Below are positions 19,480 through 28,861 of a DNA stretch of 64,000 nt, piece after piece. Position 1 is the stretch's first letter. Each line of letters starts with the position of its first letter. The notes beneath the pieces were generated by a model that saw nothing but the letters and a program-made list of their open reading frames with translations, searched no databases and was not told the origin of the DNA. Origin of the DNA: Acidovorax kalamii (GTDB lineage: Bacteria > Pseudomonadota > Gammaproteobacteria > Burkholderiales > Burkholderiaceae_C); contig NZ_NOIG01000013.1 in the NCBI RefSeq assembly GCF_002245625.1, positions 1 through 64,000 on the forward strand, given 5' to 3'. The translations under genes and the position numbers were made by a program.

Positions 19480-20334
19480 ATGACATCTTCGCCTCTCTCC
19501 GCCGACCTGTATTGCGTGATGGGCAACCCGGTGGCGCACAGCCGCTCGCCCGCCATCCACGCGCGCTTTGCCGAACTCACGGGCGAGCCCATCGCCTACG
19601 AGCGCCGCCTGGTGCCCCTGGACGGCTTTGCCCAGGGCGTGCGCGACTTCGTGGCCGAGGGCGGGCGCGGCTGCAATGTCACCGTGCCTTTCAAGACCGA
19701 GGCGCCGGGCCTGGCCACCGTGTGCAGCGAGCGCGTGCAACTGGCAGGCGCGGCCAACACCCTCACCTTCCGTGCCGACGGCAGCATCTACGCCGACAAC
19801 ACCGACGGCCTGGGCCTGGTGGCCGACATCACCCACAACGCGGGTGTGCCACTCGCCGGGCGCGATGTGCTGCTGGTGGGGGCAGGCGGCGCCGCTGCGG
19901 GCGTGCTGGGCCCGCTGCTGCTGGCGGGGGCGCGCCACATCACCGTGGCCAACCGCACGCTGGCCAAGGCCCTGGCACTGGTGCAGTCGCACAGCGCACT
20001 CGCCTTGCTACAAAAAGCAGAGCTAGAGGCGCTGGAACCAAGTGCGGCAACGGCCAATTTTGATGTGATCATCAACGCCACGGCCAGCAGCCTGGCCGGT
20101 GCCGGGGTGCCCGTGCCCGCCACCGTGCTGCGCCCGGGGGCCCTGGCCTACGACATGATGTACGGTCCCGCAGCGCAAGGTTTTCTGGACTGGGCCCGCA
20201 GCCACGGCGCAGTGCCCCGCGACGGCCTAGGCATGCTGGTGGAGCAGGCCGCCGAGGCCTTCTTGCTGTGGCGCGGCGTGCGACCGCCTTCGGCCCAGGT
20301 GCTGCGCGAGATGCAGCAATCCGCCACCGCCTGA
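19480..20334 (+). CDS. aroE: Shikimate dehydrogenase
   Basis: 284 residues. VMGNPVAHSRSPAIH (13-27) and NVTVPFKTEA (66-75, catalytic K72) form the shikimate site, YADNTDGLG carries the catalytic Asp, and the NADP fold begins at VLLVGAGGAAAGV. It reduces 3-dehydroshikimate to shikimate with NADPH. mtgA starts 18 bases after its stop. A second aromatic-pathway gene, aroG, lies about 12 kb away and is under attenuation; aroE shows no such leader. Confidence 0.97.
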   Translation: MTSSPLSADLYCVMGNPVAHSRSPAIHARFAELTGEPIAYERRLVPLDGFAQGVRDFVAEGGRGCNVTVPFKTEAPGLATVCSERVQLAGAANTLTFRADGSIYADNTDGLGLVADITHNAGVPLAGRDVLLVGAGGAAAGVLGPLLLAGARHITVANRTLAKALALVQSHSALALLQKAELEALEPSAATANFDVIINATASSLAGAGVPVPATVLRPGALAYDMMYGPAAQGFLDWARSHGAVPRDGLGMLVEQAAEAFLLWRGVRPPSAQVLREMQQSATA

Positions 20335-20351
20335 GCCCCGGGGACGCCACG

Positions 20352-21086
20352 ATGAAAGCCATGCTGCGCTGGCTGGGTCTGCTGGTGATCGCGCTGGTGG
20401 CGCTGCAGCTGTTTTTTGTGCTGCGCATTGCCGCCATGGTGGCCATCAACCCCGAGTCCACCACCTTCCAGCGCTCCGAAGCCTGGACCCTGCTCGCCAC
20501 CAAAGGCCATGTGCCCTGGCGCCAGCAATGGGTGCCGTATGCGGACATCTCTGACCACCTCAAACGCGCGGTGATCGCCTCGGAAGACGATGGTTTTGTG
20601 AACCACGATGGCGTGGACTGGAACGCCATTGAAAAAGCCTGGGAACGCAACGCCAAGGCCGAAGCCCAGGCCAGCAAGGCGCAGGCCCGTGCCCCCGAGC
20701 GCCCGGTGCGTGCGCCCAAGATCCGGGGTGGCTCCACCATCACCCAGCAGCTGGCCAAGAACCTGCTGCTGTCGGGCGAACGCACGCTGCTGCGCAAGGG
20801 GCAGGAATTTGTGCTGACACTGGCGCTGGAGCAGCTGCTCTCCAAGCAGCGCATCCTGGAGATCTACCTCAACAACGTGGAATGGGGCGAGGGCGTGTTC
20901 GGCGCCGAAGCCGCCGCGCAGCACTACTTTCGCAAGAGCGCCAGCCGCCTGAGCACCGCCGAAGCCGCGCGCCTGGCGGTGATGCTGCCCGCGCCCAAGC
21001 GGTTTGAGAAAACGCCGGGGTCGGCCTACCTGGCAGGGCGCACGCGCACGATCCTGGGACGCATGGGCGGCGCGGAGCTGCCCTGA
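20352..21086 (+). CDS. mtgA: Monofunctional peptidoglycan transglycosylase MtgA
   Basis: 244 residues: one N-terminal membrane anchor (about 7-30) and a GT51 domain. E78 in ASEDDGF is the catalytic acid, and GGSTITQQLAKNLLL (126-140) is the second signature. A lysine/alanine/arginine-rich insertion (about 95-122) sits between these motifs. It polymerises lipid II glycan strands without a transpeptidase domain. The start MKAMLRW at 20352 is 18 bases after aroE. Confidence 0.95.
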   Translation: MKAMLRWLGLLVIALVALQLFFVLRIAAMVAINPESTTFQRSEAWTLLATKGHVPWRQQWVPYADISDHLKRAVIASEDDGFVNHDGVDWNAIEKAWERNAKAEAQASKAQARAPERPVRAPKIRGGSTITQQLAKNLLLSGERTLLRKGQEFVLTLALEQLLSKQRILEIYLNNVEWGEGVFGAEAAAQHYFRKSASRLSTAEAARLAVMLPAPKRFEKTPGSAYLAGRTRTILGRMGGAELP

Positions 21087-21112
21087 ACATCGTGTACCGG
21101 TAAGCAGCCGCC

Positions 21113-22570
21113 CTATTGCGCCCGTGGCGCCTCGCGCCGCCGCTGCAGCCACAGCGCAGACGCCCCCTCCGGCCGCAGCGTCACCTGCAACCGGGGTGCT
21201 CCCACGGCAACGCCCTCCGGCAGCCGCACCGTATAGCGCTGCACCAGCATCGCCGCCAGCAGCGTCATCTCCAGCATCGCAAAGTGCTGGCCAATGCACA
21301 CGCGCGGCCCCAGCCCGAACGGGATCCACGCACCCCGGGGGATGGACGGCGCGCCGTCCAGAAACCGCTCGGGACGAAAGCAGTCCGGCTCGGAAAACCA
21401 GCGCGCGTCGCGGTGCAGCACCCAGGGGGTGATGCGCAGCATGGCGCCTCGGGGCACCGGCACCCCGCCCAGCGCGATGGGCGCGGTGGTGCGGCGGCTC
21501 ATCAGCGCGGCGATCGGGGGGTACAAGCGCAGCGCCTCTTTCAGCGTGGCTCCCAGCCAAGGCAGCTGTGCCAGATGCTCGGGGCCCGGGGTGCCGCCCT
21601 GCAACACGGCATCGACCTCGGCCTGGGCGCGCCGCGCGGCCTCGGGGTGCTGGGCCATGAGCAGGGTCCACCACAGCAGCGTGGTGGCGCTGGTTTCGTG
21701 CCCGGCCTGGAAGCTGACAATGCACTGGTCAAACACTTCTTGTGCCGACAAGGCCTCGCCGGTTTGCTCGTCACGCAGGGCCAGCAGCATGTGCAGCAGG
21801 TCTGAGCGCTCCGGGGCGCCGGGCGCGGCCACCTCGGCCTGGCGGGCATGGATGTGGCGCCACACCAGCCCCTTCAACGACCGGATGGCGCGCCGCTTGG
21901 CCGCCTTGCCCGGCAGGGGCAGCCAGTCGGGCAGCGTGAAGGGCATGAACATCTCCTGGTAGGCCATGGCCCCCAGTGTCTGTGTGGCCCAGGCGGCCTC
22001 GCGCGCATCGGCCTGCGCCGAGGTGCTGAACAGCGTGCGCAGGATCACGTCCATGGCCACATCGGTCCAGAGCGCATCCACCGCCACCCGCGCACCGGGC
22101 TGGCCCGGGGGCACAGCAGCGTCGAGCGCGCTGCGGGCGGCATCGGTCATCAGCCGCGCGTAGCCCGCCACCCGTTTGGGGGTGAAGGCGGGCATCAGCA
22201 TGCGGCGCTGGCGCTGCCAGGTATGGCCTTCGGTCACCAGCACGCTTTGGCCAAACACCTCCTCGAACACTGCTATGCCACGCTCCCAGCGGATGAGCTG
22301 GTCGGCATGGGTGATGAGCGCCTCGCGCACCAGGTCGGGGTGCATCAGGTCCCATGCGTCTTCGTAACCCAGGCGCATGCGAGTGAGGTCGCCATGTTCG
22401 CGTTGCAGTTGGGTCACAAAACCCAGGTAGTCGGCGCGCATGGAACGTAGCAGTGGCAGGCCCCACCAGCGGCTGCGCGGGCCGCGGGGCAAAAAAGAGG
22501 TGGGAGGAACGGCGGGGGAGGATACAGAGGCAGTGGCGGGAGGCACCACTGGGGCGGAGGTCGAGTTCAT
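21113..22570 (-). CDS. Cytochrome P450
   Basis: 485 residues. The I-helix motif AGHETSATT, the K-helix ETLR-equivalent KEALRLYPP, the PERF region (FRPERFLDG) and the haem loop FGLGPRVCIGQHFA, with the proximal cysteine near residue 425, are all present. The sequence resembles the CYP4/CYP102-like bacterial fatty-acid hydroxylase lineage, but the substrate is unknown. No ferredoxin or reductase gene adjoins. The start at 22570 gives the usual length. An AraC-type regulator is divergent 76 bases away and probably controls it. Confidence 0.93.
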   Translation of the reverse strand: MNSTSAPVVPPATASVSSPAVPPTSFLPRGPRSRWWGLPLLRSMRADYLGFVTQLQREHGDLTRMRLGYEDAWDLMHPDLVREALITHADQLIRWERGIAVFEEVFGQSVLVTEGHTWQRQRRMLMPAFTPKRVAGYARLMTDAARSALDAAVPPGQPGARVAVDALWTDVAMDVILRTLFSTSAQADAREAAWATQTLGAMAYQEMFMPFTLPDWLPLPGKAAKRRAIRSLKGLVWRHIHARQAEVAAPGAPERSDLLHMLLALRDEQTGEALSAQEVFDQCIVSFQAGHETSATTLLWWTLLMAQHPEAARRAQAEVDAVLQGGTPGPEHLAQLPWLGATLKEALRLYPPIAALMSRRTTAPIALGGVPVPRGAMLRITPWVLHRDARWFSEPDCFRPERFLDGAPSIPRGAWIPFGLGPRVCIGQHFAMLEMTLLAAMLVQRYTVRLPEGVAVGAPRLQVTLRPEGASALWLQRRREAPRAQ

Positions 22571-22646
22571 GCCCCGCATGCTGCAGCGCAGCAGCGCGGC
22601 CGTATTGAACGATTGCGACAGCCCCCGTCGCCTACACTCCCGCCCC

Positions 22647-23558
22647 ATGGCAAGCTTGGCCCCACCCTCCCCTCGGCACCCCGCCGGGTTGATCCCTTCG
22701 GGCGAGCTGTGGTTGCCGCGCGCCAGCCTCACTGCCTGCCTGCGCGCCGCCATGGCGCGCAGCACGGTGGGCTACACGCTCAGCGATGCGCAGCGCATCA
22801 ACCGCTTTCCGGCGTCACCGCTGTGCAGCCTGAGCTGGTGGTTTGAAGGCCGCAGCGAGGCGCTGGTAGCCGAGCGCCCCGACACCATGCCCACGCAGCA
22901 CAGCCCGCGCGAGGCCTACCCGGGCCGCTGGGTGCTGGCGGGCCCGCAGACCCGCCCCACCTCCAGCTACTGCGCCGGGCCCACGCACGCCATGATGGTG
23001 ATGTTCATGCCCGACGCGCTGCACCAGCTCACCGGCGTGGACCCCGGCGCCCTGACCGACCGCATGGTGGACGCGCAATCGCTGCTGCCACCCGACTGGG
23101 TGGCGCTGTGCGAGGTGGTGCAGAACCTGCCCGACAACGCGGCCCGCTTGCAGTGCCTGGAGGACTTCCTGGAGCCCCGCTGGCAGGCCTGCCGCCCCGC
23201 CCAGGCGCTGCAGACGCAGCGCTACGGCGACTGGGTCGCGCACCTGGCGCAACGGGCCGCCCTGTCCGCCACCGGACGCAGCCTGCGCCAGCTGGAGCGG
23301 CGCATCAAGCGCTGGGCCGGTTTGCCTCTGCGCGAGCTGCGCGGCTTTGGCAAGGCCGAACAGGCGTTCTTCGACACCATCGCGGCCGATGCTGCCCAAG
23401 GCAGCGTCAGATGGGCCGATGTGGCCGCAGGCGCGGGGTTTTCGGACCAGTCGCACCTGTGCCGCGTCACGCGGCGCATCACGGGCTATGCGCCGCAGGC
23501 GCTCTACGACGGCATTTACGGCGACGAGGCGTTCTGGGCGTACCGGATCTGGGTGTAG
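22647..23558 (+). CDS. AraC-family transcriptional regulator
   Basis: 303 residues. The C-terminal domain (about 195-300) has two helix-turn-helix motifs, the second being RWADVAAGAGFSDQSHLCRV. The N-terminal part resembles a cupin-like effector domain (WWFEGRSEALV near 70-80). It is divergent from the P450 gene with 76 bases between the starts, so it is the likely regulator of that gene. The start MASLAPPS at 22647 is chosen because translation from farther upstream would overlap the P450 start. Confidence 0.88.
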   Translation: MASLAPPSPRHPAGLIPSGELWLPRASLTACLRAAMARSTVGYTLSDAQRINRFPASPLCSLSWWFEGRSEALVAERPDTMPTQHSPREAYPGRWVLAGPQTRPTSSYCAGPTHAMMVMFMPDALHQLTGVDPGALTDRMVDAQSLLPPDWVALCEVVQNLPDNAARLQCLEDFLEPRWQACRPAQALQTQRYGDWVAHLAQRAALSATGRSLRQLERRIKRWAGLPLRELRGFGKAEQAFFDTIAADAAQGSVRWADVAAGAGFSDQSHLCRVTRRITGYAPQALYDGIYGDEAFWAYRIWV

Positions 23559-23622
23559 GTGGGTGTTGCGGCGCGGCGGCAGCCTGCCACGACACTGGGC
23601 GGCGCAGGCCATACCGCCCCGT

Positions 23623-24408
23623 ATGATCCGCCCCATGCTTGCCAAGTTGATGAGTTTTGTCCTGCTGGGGATCGTGCGGTTTCTCACCGGCTCCCAGGCC
23701 CGCTGGTATGGCTGCCCGCCCAAGGCCGAGCAGCGCATCTATTTCGCCAACCACCAGAGCCACGCCGACATGGTGCTGATCTGGGCCGCCCTGCCCGAAG
23801 AGCTGCGCAGCATCACGCGACCCATTGCCGCCAAGGACTACTGGACCAAGACGCCGTTCCGGCAGTGGATCACCACCGCCGTGTTCAACGCCGTGTATGT
23901 TGACCGCCAAGCCACGCCCGCCCGCCCGCCCGCCCCTGCGGCGACAGAGCCCGTCGGCGTGATTGGCGCCATGGCAACCGCATCTGCCGACGCAGACACC
24001 GCCATGGCAGGCGGCCCCGACCCATCGCCCGACATGCCACCGCGCACCCCCACGCCCGAAGAACTGCGCGCCGCCCTCCCAGAATCCGATCCGCTGGCAC
24101 CGCTGGTGCGGGCGCTGGCCAGCGGCGACTCCATCGTGATCTTCCCCGAGGGCACACGCGGCCATGGCGACGAACCGCAATCCTTCAAGTCCGGCCTGTT
24201 CAAGCTGGCGCAGATGTTCCCGCAGGTGGTGCTGGTGCCCGCCTGGATCAACAACGTGCAGCGCGTGATGCCCAAGGGCGAAGTGGTGCCCGTGCCCATC
24301 CTGTGCTCGGTGACCTTTGGCGCGCCCATCCAGCTCGAAGCGGGTGAAGAACGCCGCCCTTTCCTCGATCGCGCACGCCGCGCCGTGATCGCCTTGCGGG
24401 AAGTCTGA
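23623..24408 (+). CDS. 1-acyl-sn-glycerol-3-phosphate acyltransferase (PlsC-like)
   Basis: 261 residues. The acyltransferase motifs NHQSHAD (43-49) and FPEGTRG (174-180) are present, but separated by an unusually long low-complexity Pro/Ala segment (about 97-145) that probably forms an exposed loop. The family acylates lysophosphatidate to phosphatidate at the membrane. The next gene, a CdsA-like enzyme, would use that product. The start is 23623 or 23635; no clear ribosome-binding site decides. Confidence 0.88.
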   Translation: MIRPMLAKLMSFVLLGIVRFLTGSQARWYGCPPKAEQRIYFANHQSHADMVLIWAALPEELRSITRPIAAKDYWTKTPFRQWITTAVFNAVYVDRQATPARPPAPAATEPVGVIGAMATASADADTAMAGGPDPSPDMPPRTPTPEELRAALPESDPLAPLVRALASGDSIVIFPEGTRGHGDEPQSFKSGLFKLAQMFPQVVLVPAWINNVQRVMPKGEVVPVPILCSVTFGAPIQLEAGEERRPFLDRARRAVIALREV

Positions 24409-24414
24409 ATATGA

Positions 24415-24490
24415 CCCCCACGCTCATCGCTTCGCGTATCGCTGCCCCCCAAGAGGGCGCGTCATTCCCTTCGGGCGGCCGGGCGGCAAC
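24415..24490. repeat. GC-rich intergenic repeat, second copy type
   Basis: A spacer with CCCCCACGCTCATCGC and a GGGCGGCCGGGCGGC end, resembling dispersed Comamonadaceae intergenic repeats and similar in style to 19360-19444. It lies between the acyltransferase and CdsA-like genes. Confidence 0.4.
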
Positions 24491-24493
24491 GAC

Positions 24494-25486
24494 ATGAACA
24501 ACTTCCTCCGCGGCTTGACCGCCACCCAACAGATCGGCGCCCTCTTCATCGCCGTGTTCGGCATCCTGTCCATCGTTACCGTGTGGGCCTTTGTGCGCAA
24601 TCTGCGCGAGCATGCGAGTGACGACCCCGAGTCCGAAGCACGCATGCTGGAGGCCAGGCGCTTCTGGGGCCTGCTCAAGACCTCGTGGATGATGGCCACC
24701 GTGTTCTGGGTGGGCTGGGTGCTGGGCGACACCGTGGCCACCGTGCTGTTTGCCATCGTGGGCTTTTTTGCGCTGCGCGAGTTCATCACCCTCTCGCCCA
24801 CGCGCCGGGGCGATCACCGCAGCCTGGTGCTGGCGTTCTTCGTGGTGCTGCCGCTGCAGTTCTGGATCGTGGGCAGCAAGATGTTCGACCTGTTCACGGT
24901 CTTTATCCCGGTCTATGTGTTTCTGGCGCTGCCCGTGGTGAGTGCGCTGGCCAACGACCCACAGCGGTTTCTGGAGCGCAACGCCAAGCTGCAGTGGGGC
25001 ATCATGGTCTGCGTGTATGGCATGAGCCATGTGCCCGCGCTGCTGCTGCTCGACTTCCCGGGCTACCGCGACAAGGGTGCGTTCCTGGTGTTCTTCCTGG
25101 TCTTTGTGGTGCAGACCTGCATGGTGGTGCAGCACCTGCTGGGGCGGCGTTTTCCGCACACCCCCGTGGCGCCGCAGGTGAGCCAGAGCTTCCAGTGGGC
25201 CAGCTGGCTCGCTGGCGTGGCCGTGGGCGGGCTGGTGGGCGGGCTGCTCACCTTCATCACCCCGTTCAAACCCGGCCAGGCACTGGGCATGGCCCTGCTG
25301 GCCTGCGTGGCAGGCAGCCTGGGGCACCTGGTGATGAAGGCTCTCAAGCGCGACCGGGGCATCACGAGCTGGGGCATGCAGGGCATGTCCGTCACCGGTG
25401 CCGGCGGCCTGCTCGACCGGGTGGACGCATTGTGTTTTGCGGCCCCCGTGTTCTTCCATTCAGTGCGCTGGTACTTCGGACTTTGA
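24494..25486 (+). CDS. Phosphatidate cytidylyltransferase (CdsA/YnbB-like)
   Basis: 330 residues with about eight membrane helices. The family signature is near the C-terminus: SLGHLVMKALKRDRGITSWG followed by GAGGLLDRVDALCFAAPVFF, with the conserved Asp residues that bind metal and CTP. It makes CDP-diacylglycerol from phosphatidate and CTP. Pairing with the preceding PlsC-like gene suggests an accessory phospholipid module; the housekeeping cdsA may lie elsewhere. Confidence 0.92.
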   Translation: MNNFLRGLTATQQIGALFIAVFGILSIVTVWAFVRNLREHASDDPESEARMLEARRFWGLLKTSWMMATVFWVGWVLGDTVATVLFAIVGFFALREFITLSPTRRGDHRSLVLAFFVVLPLQFWIVGSKMFDLFTVFIPVYVFLALPVVSALANDPQRFLERNAKLQWGIMVCVYGMSHVPALLLLDFPGYRDKGAFLVFFLVFVVQTCMVVQHLLGRRFPHTPVAPQVSQSFQWASWLAGVAVGGLVGGLLTFITPFKPGQALGMALLACVAGSLGHLVMKALKRDRGITSWGMQGMSVTGAGGLLDRVDALCFAAPVFFHSVRWYFGL

Positions 25487-25526
25487 GCAAAAATGGCCGT
25501 CTGCGCGCGACCACATTGCCCATATA

Positions 25527-25543
25527 GCTATTAACTTTATAGC
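25527..25543. repeat. 17-nt palindrome GCTAT-N7-ATAGC
   Basis: Perfect 5-bp arms around TAACTTT, two bases before the ruvC start codon, so it overlaps the place where a ribosome-binding site would be. Same geometry as the copies at 31781-31797 and 41114-41130. Confidence 0.75.
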
Positions 25544-25545
25544 AA

Positions 25546-26094
25546 ATGCGTATTCTTGGCATTGACCCCGGCCTGCAGACCACCGGCTTTGGCGTGGTGG
25601 ACGTGGACGGCCACAAGCTCAGCTATGTGGCCAGCGGCACCATCCGCACCACCACGCTGGCCCTGGGCGACCTGCCCGGGCGCCTGAAGATTTTGTTCGA
25701 CGGCATCACCGAGGTTGCAGCCCGCTATGAGCCCGATGTGGCCTCGGTCGAAATCGTGTTCGTCAACGTCAACCCCCAGTCCACCCTGCTGCTGGGCCAG
25801 GCACGCGGCGCCGCCATCACCGCCCTGGTGGCCAGCAACCTGCCCGTGGCCGAATACACCGCCCTGCAAATGAAAAAAGCCGTCGTCGGCCACGGCCGCG
25901 CCGCCAAGAGCCAGGTGCAGGAGATGGTGCGGCGGCTGCTGCAGCTACCGGGCCTGCCGGGCACCGACGCGGCCGACGGCCTGGGCATGGCCATCACGCA
26001 TGCGCATGCAGGCGCGGCGATGGGGCGGCTGGGAGAGGCGGCCACGCTGAATCGACGGCAGCATGCGATGTACAAGGGGGGGCGGAGCTACTGA
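25546..26094 (+). CDS. ruvC: Holliday junction resolvase RuvC
   Basis: 182 residues. The catalytic carboxylates D7 (GIDPG), E69 (SVEIVF), D141 and D144 (GTDAADGLG) match those of E. coli RuvC. It cleaves Holliday junctions as a dimer with RuvAB. ruvA and ruvB are not adjacent. The start codon lies immediately after a GCTAT palindrome that leaves no obvious Shine-Dalgarno sequence. Confidence 0.97.
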   Translation: MRILGIDPGLQTTGFGVVDVDGHKLSYVASGTIRTTTLALGDLPGRLKILFDGITEVAARYEPDVASVEIVFVNVNPQSTLLLGQARGAAITALVASNLPVAEYTALQMKKAVVGHGRAAKSQVQEMVRRLLQLPGLPGTDAADGLGMAITHAHAGAAMGRLGEAATLNRRQHAMYKGGRSY

Positions 26095-26127
26095 CCGCCA
26101 GGGGCTTTCCATGCCCCACCACAAAGA

Positions 26128-26619
26128 TCAGCGCCCCAGCCCGCGCTTGAGTTCCTTGAGCAACAACAGCACCTGGTTGGAGGCATGGCGGCAACTGCTG
26201 TTGAGCAATTGCACCGCTTTTTGCTGCTCGCCGGACTGGAACAGCGTGACCACGTCGGCGGCCTGCTGGTGGAAGTATTTGTGGCGGGCCACGAGCATCT
26301 CGAATGCAGGGTAGTGCCCCAACCGCACGCGCCCCGTGCCATACAGCCAGCGGCCGAGGTCGCAACGGTCGTCCTGGCAAATGCGTTCGGGCCGCATGAC
26401 CTCCTCCGAGCGGCCGTTGACCATGTCCTGCAGCTGCAGGCGCCAGCGCTCGTGGCTGGCAATGGCGGCGTCGATGTCGATTTCAGTCATCAGGGTGGCC
26501 GCGTATTCCGCGTCCAGCACCAGTTCGCTGCCGTTGTCCTCCATGGCCCAGGTGGTGTCGGGGCTGGTCGGATCCTGCTCCTTGATCTTGAACAAACGGC
26601 TGAAGAAACCCATCGTCAT
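26128..26619 (-). CDS. Chemoreceptor zinc-binding (CZB) domain protein
   Basis: 163 residues. CZB ligands are visible: H56 in the HERW motif, C86 in CDLGRWLYG, and H113 and H117 in ARHKYFH. CZB domains bind zinc with very high affinity and, in receptors and diguanylate cyclases, sense zinc or hypochlorite. Here the domain stands alone with a short N-terminal tail and no membrane segment or output domain, so it should act on a partner protein. MGFFSRLF nine bases... (six bases) inside is an alternative start. Convergent with ruvC. Confidence 0.87.
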   Translation of the reverse strand: MTMGFFSRLFKIKEQDPTSPDTTWAMEDNGSELVLDAEYAATLMTEIDIDAAIASHERWRLQLQDMVNGRSEEVMRPERICQDDRCDLGRWLYGTGRVRLGHYPAFEMLVARHKYFHQQAADVVTLFQSGEQQKAVQLLNSSCRHASNQVLLLLKELKRGLGR

Positions 26620-26813
26620 CCCTTAAACGGCCAGGGGCCGCGCACACGGGAACATGCCCACGCGGAAAATCCTTGAAACATTCTGTGGCGCCGCCGTCGT
26701 TTTGGCTACCAAAAAATGGCCCGGCCGTAAAAATCGCGCCGGGCAACCCTTCGGGCCCTGCCGACTCTGCCCTGGCGCCAGCACAAAGGCACCAGCGGCC
26801 AGACAATGCAGCC

Positions 26814-27842
26814 ATGACTTCTACTCCCCGCCGCCCCGCCCTGTCGATGCTGGACCTGGTGGCCGTCCGCGAAGGCGGCACCGTGGCCGATGCCCTGCAG
26901 ATTGCACTGCGCACTGCCCAACACGCCGAGCAACTGGGCTTTGCCCGCTACTGGCTGGCCGAACACCACAACATGGCAGGCATTGCCAGCTCGGCCACGG
27001 CCGTGCTGGTGGGGCACATTGCCGGCGGCACGTCACGCATCCGCGTGGGCTCGGGCGGCGTGATGCTGCCCAACCATGCGCCGCTGGTGGTGGCCGAAGC
27101 CTTTGGCACGCTGGCCGAGCTGTACCCAGGCCGCATCGACCTGGGCCTGGGCCGCGCGCCCGGCACAGACCCGGCCACCATGCGCGCGCTGCGCCGCAGC
27201 CGGGTGGAGACGGCCGACGACTTTCCGCAGGACGTGGCCGAACTGCAGCGCCTGCTGGCACCGGCCGAACCGGGCCAGCGCCTGATTGCCATGCCCGGCG
27301 CAGGTACCAACGTGCCGATCTGGCTGCTGGGCTCCAGCCTGTTCTCGGCGCAGCTCGCGGCCGAGCGCGGCCTGCCCTATGCCTTTGCCTCGCACTTCGC
27401 CCCGCGCCTGCTGCACCAGGCGATCGACCTGTACCGCAACCTGTACCGACCCTCCGCCGCCTGGCCCCAGCCCTATGTGGCGATTGGCGTACCGCTGATT
27501 GCGGCGCCCACCGATGAGGAAGCGGAGTTTCTGGCCAGCAGCACCTACCAGCGGGTGCTGGGCATTCTGACGGGCGACCGGCGCCGCTTGCTGCCGCCCG
27601 TAGAGAACTATGCGGAGCGCCTGCAACCGCAGGAACGTGCAGCCATCGGCGACTTTCTGGCCGCCGCCGTGATCGGCGGGCCCGACACGGTGCGCACGGG
27701 GCTGGCGCAGCTCAGCGAAGCCACCGGGGCTGACGAGCTGATGCTGGTGAGTGATGTGTACGACCCGGCGCTGCGGCTGCGGTCGCTGGATATTGCCGCG
27801 CAGGCCCACGCCACGCTCGGCCAGGCCACCGTGTCGGCCTGA
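26814..27842 (+). CDS. Luciferase-like flavin-dependent monooxygenase (MsnO8/YhbW-type)
   Basis: 342 residues of TIM-barrel type. [20 protein letters not shown] (about 45-64) and [20 protein letters not shown] (about 105-124) are diagnostic of the bacterial luciferase-like group that contains YhbW. The true substrate is unknown for most members. The start MTSTPRRP at 26814 is chosen because the preceding frame is low-complexity and lacks a family match. Convergent with the SDR gene 15 bases downstream. Confidence 0.93.
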   Translation: MTSTPRRPALSMLDLVAVREGGTVADALQIALRTAQHAEQLGFARYWLAEHHNMAGIASSATAVLVGHIAGGTSRIRVGSGGVMLPNHAPLVVAEAFGTLAELYPGRIDLGLGRAPGTDPATMRALRRSRVETADDFPQDVAELQRLLAPAEPGQRLIAMPGAGTNVPIWLLGSSLFSAQLAAERGLPYAFASHFAPRLLHQAIDLYRNLYRPSAAWPQPYVAIGVPLIAAPTDEEAEFLASSTYQRVLGILTGDRRRLLPPVENYAERLQPQERAAIGDFLAAAVIGGPDTVRTGLAQLSEATGADELMLVSDVYDPALRLRSLDIAAQAHATLGQATVSA

Positions 27843-27857
27843 GCGTCTGTTCGCGCT

Positions 27858-28607
27858 TTATCGCGCCAGATAACCACCATCCACTGGGTAATACGCCCCG
27901 GTAACGAACGACGCCTTGCTGGACGCCAGCCAAGCCACCAGTTCGGCCACCTCTTCCGGCTGCCCCAGGCGCCCGACGGGGTGCGCGCCTACCAGCATGG
28001 CGTGGATGCCTGCGTCCTGCTCCAGCCCGCTGATCATCGGCGTGTGGATGAAGGCAGGCCCCACGGCGTTGATGCGCACACCCTGTGCGCTGTACTCCAG
28101 GGCGGCCGCCTTGGTCAGTCCCACCACGCCATGCTTGGCGGCGGTGTAGGCCGGTGCGGTGGCAAAGCCGACGGCGCCCAGGATGGACGCCACGTTGATG
28201 ATGGAGCCCCCGCCGTTCTTGAGCATGGCTGCGATCTGGTACTTCATGCCGTAGAACACGCCCGACAGGTTGGTGTTGATGACCTGCGCCCAGCCGTCCA
28301 GCGGGTAGTCGGCCGTGGGTGCCTGGGGGCCACCAATGCCCGCGTTGTTGCATGCGATGTCCAGGCGGCCATAGTGGGCCACGGTGCGGATCACCAGCGC
28401 TTCGCAGTCCCCGGGCTTGCCCACGTCGGCGGCCACAAATGTGGCGTCTCCCCCGGCTGCGCGCACCAGTGCGGCCGTTTCCTCGCCTGCCTGCACGTTC
28501 ACATCCGACACCACCACCCGGGCGCACTCTCGAGCCCACACCAGGGCAATCGCACGACCGATGCCCGACGAAGCGCCGGTGACCAGCGCTACCTTGTTCT
28601 TCAGCAT
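27858..28607 (-). CDS. Short-chain dehydrogenase/reductase
   Basis: 249 residues of the classical SDR type. TGASSGIG (11-18) binds NAD(P), NNAG and the catalytic YTAAK are present, and the C-terminus ends PVDGGYLAR. The start MLKNKVALVTG at 28607 has AAGGAG upstream. Substrate unknown; no operon partner on the same strand. Confidence 0.94.
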   Translation of the reverse strand: MLKNKVALVTGASSGIGRAIALVWARECARVVVSDVNVQAGEETAALVRAAGGDATFVAADVGKPGDCEALVIRTVAHYGRLDIACNNAGIGGPQAPTADYPLDGWAQVINTNLSGVFYGMKYQIAAMLKNGGGSIINVASILGAVGFATAPAYTAAKHGVVGLTKAAALEYSAQGVRINAVGPAFIHTPMISGLEQDAGIHAMLVGAHPVGRLGQPEEVAELVAWLASSKASFVTGAYYPVDGGYLAR

Positions 28608-28861
28608 GAAAGACTCCTTGTCCGTCCACAAGACCTGCCGCCGGATGCCGCAGGCCACTTTTGATTCTGCGCACCGGGCAGTCTCACGCCTTGACCTGGA
28701 TCATGCAGCGGCCGCCGGCGTGGCATGACATGGCATGGGCGGGAGTGCCTCTGGTAGCGGCTACCATCTGGGGCTGCAGTGATTCCACCCACCTCAGCCT
28801 GCTGCCCGCGTGTGGTGAGACTGCCGGACCTCCTTGCTACCGCTTAACCGCCTACGCCCGC

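Noticed and set aside
17566..19992. An 808-codon minus-strand frame across the exoribonuclease, TonB-like and aroE genes.
   Set aside because: It crosses three well-supported plus-strand genes and shows no domain.
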